Assembly: GCA_016302195.1 (NCBI GenBank)
Contig: JAEDOA010000021.1
Location: forward strand, 1-16,675
From: Erysipelotrichaceae bacterium
GTDB lineage: Bacteria > Bacillota_I > Bacilli_A > Erysipelotrichales > Erysipelotrichaceae
Direction: 5' to 3'
Length of the DNA stretch: 16,675 bases
Shown in pieces: positions 1 through 8,698 of the stretch; positions within the stretch are counted from its first letter, which is position 1; each line of letters begins with the position of its first letter. The position numbers and the translations under genes are program-made. Below the pieces are notes generated by a model. It made no database searches, was not told the DNA's origin, and saw nothing but the letters and a program-made list of their open reading frames with translations.

Positions 1-23
1 AGAGACTGAGTTCTCTTTTTTTT
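1..23 (+). terminator. Rho-independent terminator of an upstream gene (cut by window edge)
   Basis: A hairpin with arms AGAGA (1-5) and TCTCT (12-16) and a six-base loop runs into a T-run that ends at 23. It probably ends a + strand gene to the left of the window. The stem may extend beyond base 1, so its full strength cannot be judged. The next gene starts 12 bases after the T-run. Confidence 0.55.
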
Positions 24-34
24 ATGAGGTTAAT

Positions 35-1090
35 ATGAAAAAATTAATAATATTATTTTTGGTCATGCTAATAACATGGCCTTTTCTTATATCAAATAAG
101 GAAAAAACGATTGATTTAAAAATTCAATTTACTAACGATGATGAGATTATTTATCTTCCCCTAACTAAGGATGAAGAGTTTAAGTGCTTTTCTATAATTA
201 GAGGTTTTAACGGACAGGTAAGTGTTAGCCAGCAAACAGTTGACTTATCATATCAGCACAGTGTTGTAGTGGTTTACGAAATAAATTTTAAAAATCAATC
301 AAAGAAATATCGAAAAACATTCATTGTTAAGCAGTTTACACCGGAAATAATGATTGAAAATAAGTATATTGATGTATTAGTTGATCAAATGATAGATTAT
401 GAAAAGCTTTATAAAGTTAGTAACCAGGGAAACTGGTTACTGCAGATAAATAATGCTGTTGATACTACAGCAGTTGGGCAATATCCATATCATATTATTT
501 TGACTGATGGAGAAAACAAGGTTGAAGAGGTGATATACATTAATGTTTTGTCTGAAAAAATAACAGGCTGTAATTATGTTTATGTGATTGATAAAGAAGA
601 AGTAATGCAACAAGGACATTATCAATACCAGTGGGTAGAGCCGGTAGGACATTACGAGAATGTCTTAGTAAGTCAACAACAGGGTCACTATCAGACTATC
701 CACCATCCAGCTATAACTTATCAAAAAGCAATATATCAAAGTTATAAATTGTATACCTTCTATCATCAGGACCAATCTAAAAACATTGTTATTGAGGATT
801 ATCTTTTATTTGAAAAGACGGGTTATAGCAGTGCATCTAGTTATTTTGTTTATCTTGCTCAAAATGATGAAGGATATCAAGGCTACTTTTTTGAAAATAA
901 GGATAGAATAGTGGGTTATGAAACTATTGTTGAAAAACCAGCATGGGACGAAACAATCTGGGTCGTAGATCAACCTGCGCAATATCAGCAGCAATATATT
1001 ATTGATGCTGAAGGTTATTACAAGCAGGTTTGGATAATTGATGTTCCTTATCAAAAACAACAGGGACATTTTGAAAAAATATGTGAATAA
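35..1090 (+). CDS. Membrane-anchored extracellular protein with Ig-like domain and GHY/WVVD repeats
   Basis: I do not recognise a named family for the whole 351-residue protein. Residues 4-20 form a hydrophobic signal or anchor segment after MKK; there is no lipobox and no sorting signal, so it probably stays tethered by its N-terminus. Residues about 100-173 look like a bacterial Ig-like fold, ending in the pattern VDT-x3-G-x-Y then DGEN and alternating hydrophobic residues. Residues about 185-230 and 293-349 carry aromatic repeats: GHY or GHF at 194, 205, 217 and 345, and WVVDQPAQY or WIIDVPYQ near 309-340. Similar WVVDxPAxxE repeats occur in other Bacillota surface proteins, where their role is unclear to me. 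A GAGGT Shine-Dalgarno lies five bases before the ATG. The adhesin gene starts 11 bases downstream, so the two are probably co-transcribed and act together at the envelope. Function unknown. Confidence 0.8.
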   Translation: MKKLIILFLVMLITWPFLISNKEKTIDLKIQFTNDDEIIYLPLTKDEEFKCFSIIRGFNGQVSVSQQTVDLSYQHSVVVVYEINFKNQSKKYRKTFIVKQFTPEIMIENKYIDVLVDQMIDYEKLYKVSNQGNWLLQINNAVDTTAVGQYPYHIILTDGENKVEEVIYINVLSEKITGCNYVYVIDKEEVMQQGHYQYQWVEPVGHYENVLVSQQQGHYQTIHHPAITYQKAIYQSYKLYTFYHQDQSKNIVIEDYLLFEKTGYSSASSYFVYLAQNDEGYQGYFFENKDRIVGYETIVEKPAWDETIWVVDQPAQYQQQYIIDAEGYYKQVWIIDVPYQKQQGHFEKICE

Positions 1091-1101
1091 AGGGAGGACA
1101 T

Positions 1102-4100
1102 ATGAAAACAATTAAAAAAATAATGATTCTATTGAATATCGCATTTTTGTTATTGATGGATTTACCTAGAGCATCAGCTATTACAGAAACATCTGGCAAC
1201 AGTTTAAGCTTTTCTCTTTCTATTGATGAAAGCTGTAAAGAGTTGATCCAACTTGCTGAATGCTACAGTCTTAAAGGTGGTCAATATAGTGTTTACAACT
1301 CAAAAAATCAGGTTGTTGGCGTATTTGAAACTGATGATGATGGTGTTGGAAGATTGTTAGGAAGTGATGCTAAATTATTACAAGGCTTAGCAGATGATAC
1401 TTATACTATAAAGATGACTAAATCGATAGAAGGCTTTAGTTTTGATGAAAAGATTTATCAGGTAACGCTTCAATCGGATAAGCACAAAGTTGACTCGATA
1501 AATGTCAACACTGTTACATCTCTTTATGGCAAAAACGAAAAAGGAGCTTATTTCAGCAATAACCAATATAAACTTTGGACGGTGGATTATGGAACAGGGA
1601 TTTTTGAATGTGGAATTGCTCAAGCAGATTCTCCTTGTGGGATAAAAGAATATGGTAGTCATACCTTAGATGTTTCTGATGGGTATTTGCTGGATAGAAA
1701 TGGCTATACTAATGCTGGTTACAGTAATGAACTAATATATAAAATTATGTATTATGGCCGAAATGGCGAGGGCCAATGGGCTGGCTTTAATAATTATCCA
1801 ACTCCATTTATGAGTAGAAATGGCTCTACTCAATATAGCGGTTCTTATAGTGGACAAACAGCTCTGGCTGCTTTCATCACTCATGTTGCCTTGTCTAGAT
1901 GCTGGGGCAAAGATAATGGGAAGTGGGCTTTACAGAGTGATATAGCTGGATTTAAACAATTCTGGAGCTATGTAACCTCAAGTTCTACCGCAAATGCTCC
2001 TGATGATTTTCTAGTTTATGTTTGGCCTCATTCTCTAGTATGCAAGCAAGAACAGGATATGTTTTTTGGCTATACTCTAACGAAAACCGATTATGAAACA
2101 AAACATATTTCAGCTACTATCTCAGCTGGATTCGACCCTATCCGAATTATATTGACCAAGCAGTCGACTGATAGGGAAAGAATAGCCGATGCACAGTTTA
2201 CTATGACATATTACAATAAAGATTTAATTGATGCTAATGATAGTGAAAATTACAGCCCACTTAGAAGCTGGACGTTTAAAACCGATGAAAACGGTTCTTT
2301 TTTTTATCTAGATGACTGGAAAGTAGCAGGCGATGAATTATTTAATTATCAGGGAGATAATATTTTATTGCCTGGAACTTACATTGTTAGTGAAACCAAG
2401 GTTCCAGATGGTTATTGCAAGGCGGAAGACTTTATGATAAAGGTAAAACCGGTAATAGGAAAAGCAGTTACTTTTTATAAGAGCGATGGAAAGACGGTGA
2501 TAAATAATAAAATTGAAAGCGGCTATCTTTTAACTGAACTAAAGCAAGGCTATCTTCAGGTTCATAAAGTAAGTGATTGTGATTATTTTGATAGTAGCGC
2601 CTTTATAAATTGCCGATATGGATTATTTTTAGATTCGCAATGTCAACAATTGGCGAAAATAAATAATAGTGATGAAGATGCCATATTAATCATAAACAAT
2701 GATGGCTATAGCCAAAAAATAGAGATTGCGGTTGGAAAATACTACCTTAAGGAGATAAAAGCACCTGATAATTTTGCTTTGGATCAAACAGTTTATCCAA
2801 TAGAAATAGGTGAAAATGAGAATGTGGTAATTGAATGTGTTGATAAGCCAATCTTTGATAAGGTGAGCATCTTGCTAAAAAAAGAGGATGAAAAGACCTC
2901 ACAAGCTGTAAGCGATTGTCAGTTTACTGTTAAATTTTACAAGGATAAGCAATACGAAAGCTTAGAACAACTTGATGGGAACTATGATAAAAAATGGATA
3001 TTTAAAACTAATAGTGCTGGCTTAATTGATTTAAACGATCCGGATTGTTTTGTTGATGGTGACCAATTGTACTATTACCAAGGAAATACTGTTTTGTTAA
3101 ACGGGACTTACCATTTTACTGAAAACTATAGTCCTCAAGGATATCAAGCTGTTGAAGATTTCCTTATTTATCACCATAATCAGTCAACTCAAGAAAAAAT
3201 AGTCGATTTTAATCCAATCACAGTCAAAGAGAAATGGAAACTAATGGTACAGGTTGCTAAGTTAGATGAAAATGAAAACTATCTTAGTGGCGCTAAACTT
3301 CAATTGCTTTCTGACAAGTATCGCTTGATAACAAGCTTGGTTAGTCTTGATTCGCCAATCGATATTAGTCAGTATGTGCAAGAGGGAGAAAGCTATATAT
3401 TAAGGGAAGAAGAAGCCCCTGAAGGATACCAGCTTAGCGAAGATATCATTTTTAAGGTTGAACCAATGTTTAATCAATATACCACTATTAAGATGGTAGA
3501 TTATCCGATTTGTACTATTGAAACAAAAGCGATAAGCGAAAATAATAACCAGTTTGTTCAAGAAGGTGAGAAACGATGCCATGATATTGTACATATCGAA
3601 AAAATGAGAAGTAATTATCCCTATATATTAGTTAGCAAGCTGTTTAATGTTAATGATTTAAATAATCCTATCGATACTGTAGAAACGGAACTCAGCAGTG
3701 CAAGTAATCAATTAGAAGTAAAAATAGATTTTGATGCGGATTTTGCAAGAGGAAACCAGTATATCATTTTCCAATATTTATATGATAAAAAGGGAAATCT
3801 AATAGCTAGTCATCAGGATATAAATGACGAAAAACAAAAGCTTTATTGTCCAGCTATTGATACTTATTGTTATGACAAAATGGATAGTGATAAATTTATC
3901 CTACCATCACAATCGGCCCAAATTATTGATGAGATTAATTTTGATGCCTTGATAAAATCAGAGGTTTATACACTAGTATCTCAGCTTGTTGATTTATCTA
4001 GTAATCAGATAGTGGCTACTAGTAGTAAAGAATTTTTGTATGATGGACAAAAAGTAAATGCTGAAATTAGCTATCAGCAAACGGGACAATCAAACAGATA

Positions 4101-5277
4101 TGTTGTAACAGAACAGCTGTATCATAAAGGTGTTTTGATTGGTAGTCATACAGATCTTTCTGATGCAGATCAAATGATATATTGCCCTAGTATGACAAGC
4201 AATTGTTATCAAAGTAATGATCTAGACAAGTATTTAACTGCAGATAATAAAACTGTTACCGATGAAATAACATATAATTGTTTAATTGACAACAAGTTGT
4301 ATCAGCTTCAGACACATTTAGTTGATTATAACAGTAATGAAGTTGTAAAAAAGATAACCAATGACATATTCTTGAAGGATGGTAGTGGCAGTTTTTCGGT
4401 AAATATTGATTGTTTAGATCAAAATAGTAAAAAACTGGTATTATTTCAATACTTGTATTGTGATGGTAACCTAATAGCAGCCGATGCAGATATCACCAAT
4501 GAAAATCAGACAATTTACTTTCCAGAGCTTTCCAGTAATGCCTCAATTGTAAAAATAAGCAATGATAAGGCAATTATCAAGGATGAGATATTTATATCCG
4601 GATTAAAAGAAAATGAAAATTATCGTGCTGTTACTTTTTTGTATTCTCATGCTGATGATAAGATATTGGATCTAAGCTGGGAAAATGAGTTCATCTTCGA
4701 TAACGATCAGCAAAATGTCAGTATCTTTATGGAAATTGATGGTAAATTACTAATAGAAGATTCTCTTACCGTTCTCCAACAAATATATGATAAAAACGGC
4801 AATTTAATTATTGAGCATCAAAATATTAATGATGATAATCAAACTGTAACTGTAAATGATATAGAAATAGAGGTTACAAAAATTGATTCTTCAAATAAAA
4901 AAGCTTTAGCAGATTGTACGATTGGTATTTATAAAAAAGATGGAACCATCGCGAGGGATATTAACGGTAATCAATGCATCACTATAACTAATGCTGATGG
5001 CAAAGCCTTTTTTATTTTGCCTTATACTTCAGAGGGTTATTATTTGAAAGAGATAAAGGCTCCAGATAAATATCAGAAAAAAGATGATATAATACCTATT
5101 TCTTTTGAAATAGAGCAATCGAAAATCGTAAAAGTTGAGATAGAATTAACAAATGACAAACTTAGCAATACTGGAGATTTATCAGATATAACCATAATGA
5201 AATATACTACAATGATATCGTTAATGCTGTTGATAACAGGCATATGCGTTAAAAAGGTTGTTGTTGGGACAGATTAA
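1102..5277 (+). CDS. Sortase-anchored adhesin: thioester domain, five CnaB domains, four VaFE (T-Q ester) repeats
   Basis: This 1391-residue surface protein has a pilin- or MSCRAMM-like architecture. Residues 1-26 are a signal peptide (cut near ASA/ITE). Residues about 150-315 resemble a thioester domain: C170 is the likely thioester cysteine and Q252 in GQTAL is the TQXA-type glutamine. CnaB/SpaA-like domains lie at about 345-475, 483-582, 587-708 and 713-800, each with a Lys near its first strand (K353, K489, K594, K720) and a Glu in YxxxE[IT]xAPxGY-like motifs (E431, E551, E674, E769). Four VaFE/T-Q ester-bond repeats follow (about 804-1250), then CnaB 5 (1255-1350) with K1260, E1317 and N1351. 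The sorting signal is LSNTG (1354-1358), a variant of LPXTG, then a membrane segment (about 1362-1384) and KK. It has 25 cysteines by my count, high for a Gram-positive wall protein. An AGGGAGGA ribosome site precedes the ATG. The likely role is covalent adhesion to host or neighbouring cells. No sortase gene is in the window. Confidence 0.9.
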   Translation: MKTIKKIMILLNIAFLLLMDLPRASAITETSGNSLSFSLSIDESCKELIQLAECYSLKGGQYSVYNSKNQVVGVFETDDDGVGRLLGSDAKLLQGLADDTYTIKMTKSIEGFSFDEKIYQVTLQSDKHKVDSINVNTVTSLYGKNEKGAYFSNNQYKLWTVDYGTGIFECGIAQADSPCGIKEYGSHTLDVSDGYLLDRNGYTNAGYSNELIYKIMYYGRNGEGQWAGFNNYPTPFMSRNGSTQYSGSYSGQTALAAFITHVALSRCWGKDNGKWALQSDIAGFKQFWSYVTSSSTANAPDDFLVYVWPHSLVCKQEQDMFFGYTLTKTDYETKHISATISAGFDPIRIILTKQSTDRERIADAQFTMTYYNKDLIDANDSENYSPLRSWTFKTDENGSFFYLDDWKVAGDELFNYQGDNILLPGTYIVSETKVPDGYCKAEDFMIKVKPVIGKAVTFYKSDGKTVINNKIESGYLLTELKQGYLQVHKVSDCDYFDSSAFINCRYGLFLDSQCQQLAKINNSDEDAILIINNDGYSQKIEIAVGKYYLKEIKAPDNFALDQTVYPIEIGENENVVIECVDKPIFDKVSILLKKEDEKTSQAVSDCQFTVKFYKDKQYESLEQLDGNYDKKWIFKTNSAGLIDLNDPDCFVDGDQLYYYQGNTVLLNGTYHFTENYSPQGYQAVEDFLIYHHNQSTQEKIVDFNPITVKEKWKLMVQVAKLDENENYLSGAKLQLLSDKYRLITSLVSLDSPIDISQYVQEGESYILREEEAPEGYQLSEDIIFKVEPMFNQYTTIKMVDYPICTIETKAISENNNQFVQEGEKRCHDIVHIEKMRSNYPYILVSKLFNVNDLNNPIDTVETELSSASNQLEVKIDFDADFARGNQYIIFQYLYDKKGNLIASHQDINDEKQKLYCPAIDTYCYDKMDSDKFILPSQSAQIIDEINFDALIKSEVYTLVSQLVDLSSNQIVATSSKEFLYDGQKVNAEISYQQTGQSNRYVVTEQLYHKGVLIGSHTDLSDADQMIYCPSMTSNCYQSNDLDKYLTADNKTVTDEITYNCLIDNKLYQLQTHLVDYNSNEVVKKITNDIFLKDGSGSFSVNIDCLDQNSKKLVLFQYLYCDGNLIAADADITNENQTIYFPELSSNASIVKISNDKAIIKDEIFISGLKENENYRAVTFLYSHADDKILDLSWENEFIFDNDQQNVSIFMEIDGKLLIEDSLTVLQQIYDKNGNLIIEHQNINDDNQTVTVNDIEIEVTKIDSSNKKALADCTIGIYKKDGTIARDINGNQCITITNADGKAFFILPYTSEGYYLKEIKAPDKYQKKDDIIPISFEIEQSKIVKVEIELTNDKLSNTGDLSDITIMKYTTMISLMLLITGICVKKVVVGTD

Positions 5278-5296
5278 ATCTGTCTCAACTTTTTTT
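5263..5296 (+). terminator. Strong rho-independent terminator overlapping the adhesin stop codon
   Basis: Arms 5263-5274 and 5278-5289 pair over 12 base pairs with one G-T wobble, followed by seven T (5290-5296). The three-base loop (5275-5277) is exactly the TAA stop codon of the adhesin gene, so the 5' arm is coding sequence. It separates the surface module from the priA operon. Confidence 0.92.
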
Positions 5297-5297
5297 A

Positions 5298-5317
5298 TGA
5301 TAGAATATTTAAGAGGA
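5298..5317 (+). promoter_or_regulatory. Possible extended -10 promoter and Shine-Dalgarno for the priA operon
   Basis: TGATAGAAT (5298-5306) matches an extended -10 element (TG-n-TAnAAT). The region where a -35 would sit lies in the preceding terminator hairpin and shows no good match. Transcription would begin at about 5312, so the AGAGGA ribosome site (5312-5317) would sit at the very 5' end of the message. A promoter is expected here because the strong terminator stops read-through from the adhesin. Tentative. Confidence 0.35.
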
Positions 5318-5322
5318 AGAAA

Positions 5323-7449
5323 ATGAAACTATTAAAGGTGTTTATTGAGCATCAATTGATGCAGCTGAATAATCCATTCGATTATCTATATGATTCTGAT
5401 AAGCCAATATATAAGGGAGTTAGAGTATTGGTTGATTTTCATGGTCAAAAGATTATAGGCTTTGTAAGCGATGTAATTGACATAGATAATAGCAATAATT
5501 TTCCCTATCAGATTAAGCCGATATTACAGCTGATAGACGAAAGCCCTTTAATAAATGAAGAACTTTTTGAGTTGGCTTATTGGATGAGCAAAAATACTAT
5601 TTCTCCGATAATAAGCTGCTTGAATGCGATGCTTCCTCCATCATTAAAACCTAAGAGTAATTTCAAAAATAAAGTGATGGTAAACTATGTTAATGTAGTA
5701 GACCATCAATTAAAAGAAAAATATCCTGGTTTATATCTAATAAAAGACTTCAAGGCTATTGTAGGTCAATATAAGTACAACAAGTATAAAAAGGATGGGT
5801 TAATAGAAATAGTTGAAAAAGAGAAAAAGGCTGATGTTAGTGAATTAGTTATCAAGCCTTCTGATTTAACATTAACTCATCAGCAAGCAGAAGCCATTAA
5901 CTTAATCGAAAAAACAGATAAGCAAGTTATCTTACTTCATGGCTTGACAGGTAGTGGAAAAACCGAAGTTTTTTTAAGAATATGTCAAAAAGTTTTGCTA
6001 GAAGGCAAGCAGGTTCTAGTATTGGTTCCTGAGATATCGCTAACTACTATGATGGTAAAGAGATTTAAAGAAAGGTTCAATAGTATAGCAATCTATACAT
6101 CAGCTCTTTCAAGTCAGGAGAAATATGAGCAGTATTGTTTAGTTAAGGAAAATAAAGTTAAGATAGTTGTAGGAACAAGAAGTGCGGTTTTCATGCCTTT
6201 TACCAATCTTGGATTAATAGTAATGGATGAAGAGCACGACAATTCCTATAAGCAAGATAATACACCAAGATATAATACCAAGGATATCGCAATTCAAAGA
6301 GTCAAATATCATAACTGTAAGCTATTATTAGCTAGTGCTACTCCAACTTTGGAAAGCTATGCTAGGGCTATCAAAAATGTTTATCAGTTAGTTAGTCTAA
6401 CGGAAAGAATCAATAAAACAATGCCAATAGCTCATTTAGTCGATATGTCAAAACAAATACGTCAAGGTGATTATATTATTTCCAAACCTTTAAAGCAGGC
6501 AATTGGACAAAGGCTAGCTAACAATCAGCAGGTTATTCTATTGCTTAATAGAAGAGGCTATAATCCAATAGTTAAGTGCTCCAATTGTTCTGAAGTAGTT
6601 AGATGTCCTCATTGTGATATCGCATTAAGCTATCATAAAGATGAAAACCGTCTAGTTTGTCATGTTTGTGGTTATTCGACACTATTTGACATCAGCTGTA
6701 AGAAATGCGGCAGTAAAATGTGGACTAATTATGGAGTTGGAACCCAAAGATTATCAGAAGAAATAAGCAAACTATATCCAGATAGTAAAATTGTAAGAAT
6801 GGACACTGATACAACCAGAAATAAGAATTCCCATCAACAGATTTTGACGGATTTCGAAAATCATAAATACGATATTATGGTGGGGACTCAAATGATTGCT
6901 AAGGGTTTAGACTTTCCTAATGTTACATTAGTAGGAATTTTCAATGCTGATGGGCCATTGGCTAGAAATGATTATCGTTCTGTTGAAACAACATTTGATT
7001 TAATAGTTCAGGCCTCAGGCAGAAGCGGCAGAAGTGATAAGCAGGGTGAGGTTTTTATCCAGGCTTATGATGTTAATCACTATGGAATTCGTTTGGCAGT
7101 TAAACAGGATTATATTGCCTTCTTTAACAATGAGATGAGCTATAGGCATGCGCTAAAATACCCTCCATATTCTTATTTGGTAGCTATTTGTTTTTTAAGT
7201 GAAGATGAAAGTTTAGCGAATGAAAATTGTAATAATTGTTTTGACTACTTTGATAATAATGAATCTTTTATTGTTCTTGGCCCGTCTTGTTTGAATAAAT
7301 TGCGAGATCAGTTCAGATATAGAATAGTTTTAAAGGCAACCGACAAGGAAAAGATGATAGAAGAGGTTTGGAAATGGTATCAAAGTCAGCAATATAATCG
7401 CAATAAACTAAATATTCAAATTGATGTAGATCCTTATATTTTGGATTAG
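5323..7449 (+). CDS. priA: Primosomal protein N' (replication restart helicase PriA)
   Basis: PriA is a 3'-5' superfamily 2 DNA helicase that recognises stalled forks and reloads the replicative helicase. The 708-residue protein is slightly shorter than the usual 730-800. The N-terminal DNA-binding part covers about 1-175. The helicase core shows Walker A GLTGSGKT (207-214), TRSAVF (285-290), DEEH (302-305), SATPT (338-342), GTQMIAKGLDF (521-531) and QASGRSGR (563-570). The zinc-binding insertion is intact, with four CxxC pairs: C419/C422, C428/C431, C446/C449 and C459/C462. The ATG at 5323 follows AGAGGAAGAAA and gives the expected N-terminus. It is the first gene of the operon; rsmB follows within 13 bases. 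In Bacillus def and fmt lie between priA and rsmB, and they are missing here. Confidence 0.96.
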   Translation: MKLLKVFIEHQLMQLNNPFDYLYDSDKPIYKGVRVLVDFHGQKIIGFVSDVIDIDNSNNFPYQIKPILQLIDESPLINEELFELAYWMSKNTISPIISCLNAMLPPSLKPKSNFKNKVMVNYVNVVDHQLKEKYPGLYLIKDFKAIVGQYKYNKYKKDGLIEIVEKEKKADVSELVIKPSDLTLTHQQAEAINLIEKTDKQVILLHGLTGSGKTEVFLRICQKVLLEGKQVLVLVPEISLTTMMVKRFKERFNSIAIYTSALSSQEKYEQYCLVKENKVKIVVGTRSAVFMPFTNLGLIVMDEEHDNSYKQDNTPRYNTKDIAIQRVKYHNCKLLLASATPTLESYARAIKNVYQLVSLTERINKTMPIAHLVDMSKQIRQGDYIISKPLKQAIGQRLANNQQVILLLNRRGYNPIVKCSNCSEVVRCPHCDIALSYHKDENRLVCHVCGYSTLFDISCKKCGSKMWTNYGVGTQRLSEEISKLYPDSKIVRMDTDTTRNKNSHQQILTDFENHKYDIMVGTQMIAKGLDFPNVTLVGIFNADGPLARNDYRSVETTFDLIVQASGRSGRSDKQGEVFIQAYDVNHYGIRLAVKQDYIAFFNNEMSYRHALKYPPYSYLVAICFLSEDESLANENCNNCFDYFDNNESFIVLGPSCLNKLRDQFRYRIVLKATDKEKMIEEVWKWYQSQQYNRNKLNIQIDVDPYILD

Positions 7450-7462
7450 TTAGGAGAAGATG

Positions 7463-8674
7463 ATGAAAGAAAGAGAAACTGCTTATAGATGCTTATATAA
7501 AATTCTAGCAGAAGGCCAATATAGTAATCTTGTATTAAGGCATTGCGATAATAATACTCCATTAGTAACTGAGCTGGTATATGGAACTTTGAGAAATTAT
7601 CGTTCGGTAAGACAATTATGGCTAAACTATGTGGATAAAAAACCAAATAATCAAATTGCTATTTTACTGGATATGGCTGTATATGAATTAGTCTTATTGG
7701 ATAAGCCAGCTTATGCGACCGTAAATGAAATAGTTGAAATCGCCAAAAAAATAAAAAAAGGTGCTTATAGCGGAATGGTAAATGCGGTTTTAAGAAAGGT
7801 TAAGCAAGAGGATATGGATAATCTATGTGAAAATGATAGATTATCCCATCCTGACTGGTTAATCAATTTATGGAATAATCATTATGGCAAAGAAATTTGT
7901 CAAAAGATTTGTCAACAGGATTTACTGAGCGGGAAGGTAAGCTTAAGAGTAAATACATTAAAAACAACAAAGCAACAATTATTAAGGGACGGCAATTTCT
8001 ACCAAGCAGAAGTAGAAAACTGTTTATACTATAAAGGAAATATTATCGATACTGACTATTTTAAGGACAATCTTGTCATGATTCAAAGTCAATCAAGTCA
8101 AATTGCTGTTGACACATTAAATGTAAGAAAGAATAGCTATGTTTTAGATTTATGCAGCGCCCCTGGAAGTAAAACAGTCCAAATGGCAATGATGATGGAC
8201 AATACCGGAAAGATTGTTTCAAACGAATTATATGATTTTAGAAGTGAACTAGTAAGGCAGAATCTAAATAAATATCAGATAAAAAACGTTGAACTAACTA
8301 CGGTTGATGGAGTTTACATTGATAACTATTACCAAAGAAATTCTTTCGATTATGTTTTATTGGATGCTCCCTGCTCAGGACTAGGCACTTTAAGACATAA
8401 GCCAGAAATTAAAATAACAATAAAGCCCCAAGATATAGATGAAATAGTAATGCTTCAGAAAAAACTGTTAATAAGCGCTGCAAATATGCTAAAGCCTAAT
8501 GGCTATCTGGTATATTCGACCTGTACATTAAATAAGAAAGAGAATGAAAGACAAATTCAAAGTTTTTTAGCAGAACGCCCAGATTATTCCTTAGTATCAC
8601 AAAGAACGATTTTCCCGTTTGAATTTGACAGTGATGGATTTTTTGTTGCCAAGTTGTGGCGAAATGGTCTATAG
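7463..8674 (+). CDS. rsmB: 16S rRNA (cytosine-967-C5)-methyltransferase RsmB
   Basis: RsmB methylates C967 of 16S rRNA using S-adenosylmethionine. Numbered from the ATG at 7460, residues about 1-125 form a NusB-like RNA-binding domain. The Rossmann methyltransferase domain carries LDLCSAPGSKT (229-239), DAPCSG (302-307) with C305, and STCT (353-356) with C355; the two cysteines are the pair used by RNA m5C methyltransferases. RKP-like HKPEIK follows the DAPCSG motif. Two ATG codons are adjacent, at 7460 and 7463. AGGAG (7452-7456) leaves three bases to the first and six to the second, so I favour 7463 (403 residues). It lies 13 bases after priA. At 403 residues it is a little shorter than the usual 430-450, mostly through a compact N-terminal half. 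Confidence 0.94.
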   Translation: MKERETAYRCLYKILAEGQYSNLVLRHCDNNTPLVTELVYGTLRNYRSVRQLWLNYVDKKPNNQIAILLDMAVYELVLLDKPAYATVNEIVEIAKKIKKGAYSGMVNAVLRKVKQEDMDNLCENDRLSHPDWLINLWNNHYGKEICQKICQQDLLSGKVSLRVNTLKTTKQQLLRDGNFYQAEVENCLYYKGNIIDTDYFKDNLVMIQSQSSQIAVDTLNVRKNSYVLDLCSAPGSKTVQMAMMMDNTGKIVSNELYDFRSELVRQNLNKYQIKNVELTTVDGVYIDNYYQRNSFDYVLLDAPCSGLGTLRHKPEIKITIKPQDIDEIVMLQKKLLISAANMLKPNGYLVYSTCTLNKKENERQIQSFLAERPDYSLVSQRTIFPFEFDSDGFFVAKLWRNGL

Positions 8675-8698
8675 TTATAAAAGAAAGAAGAGAAAGAT

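Noticed and set aside
806..1662. Minus-strand open frames opposite the surface genes
   Set aside because: They lie antisense to clear coding sequence, lack ribosome sites and have low-complexity Ile/Leu/Phe/Asn composition typical of AT-rich shadow frames.
3511..4851. DNA-level tandem repeat array in the adhesin
   Set aside because: The four VaFE repeats are similar in protein only; their DNA has diverged, so recent repeat expansion is not supported.
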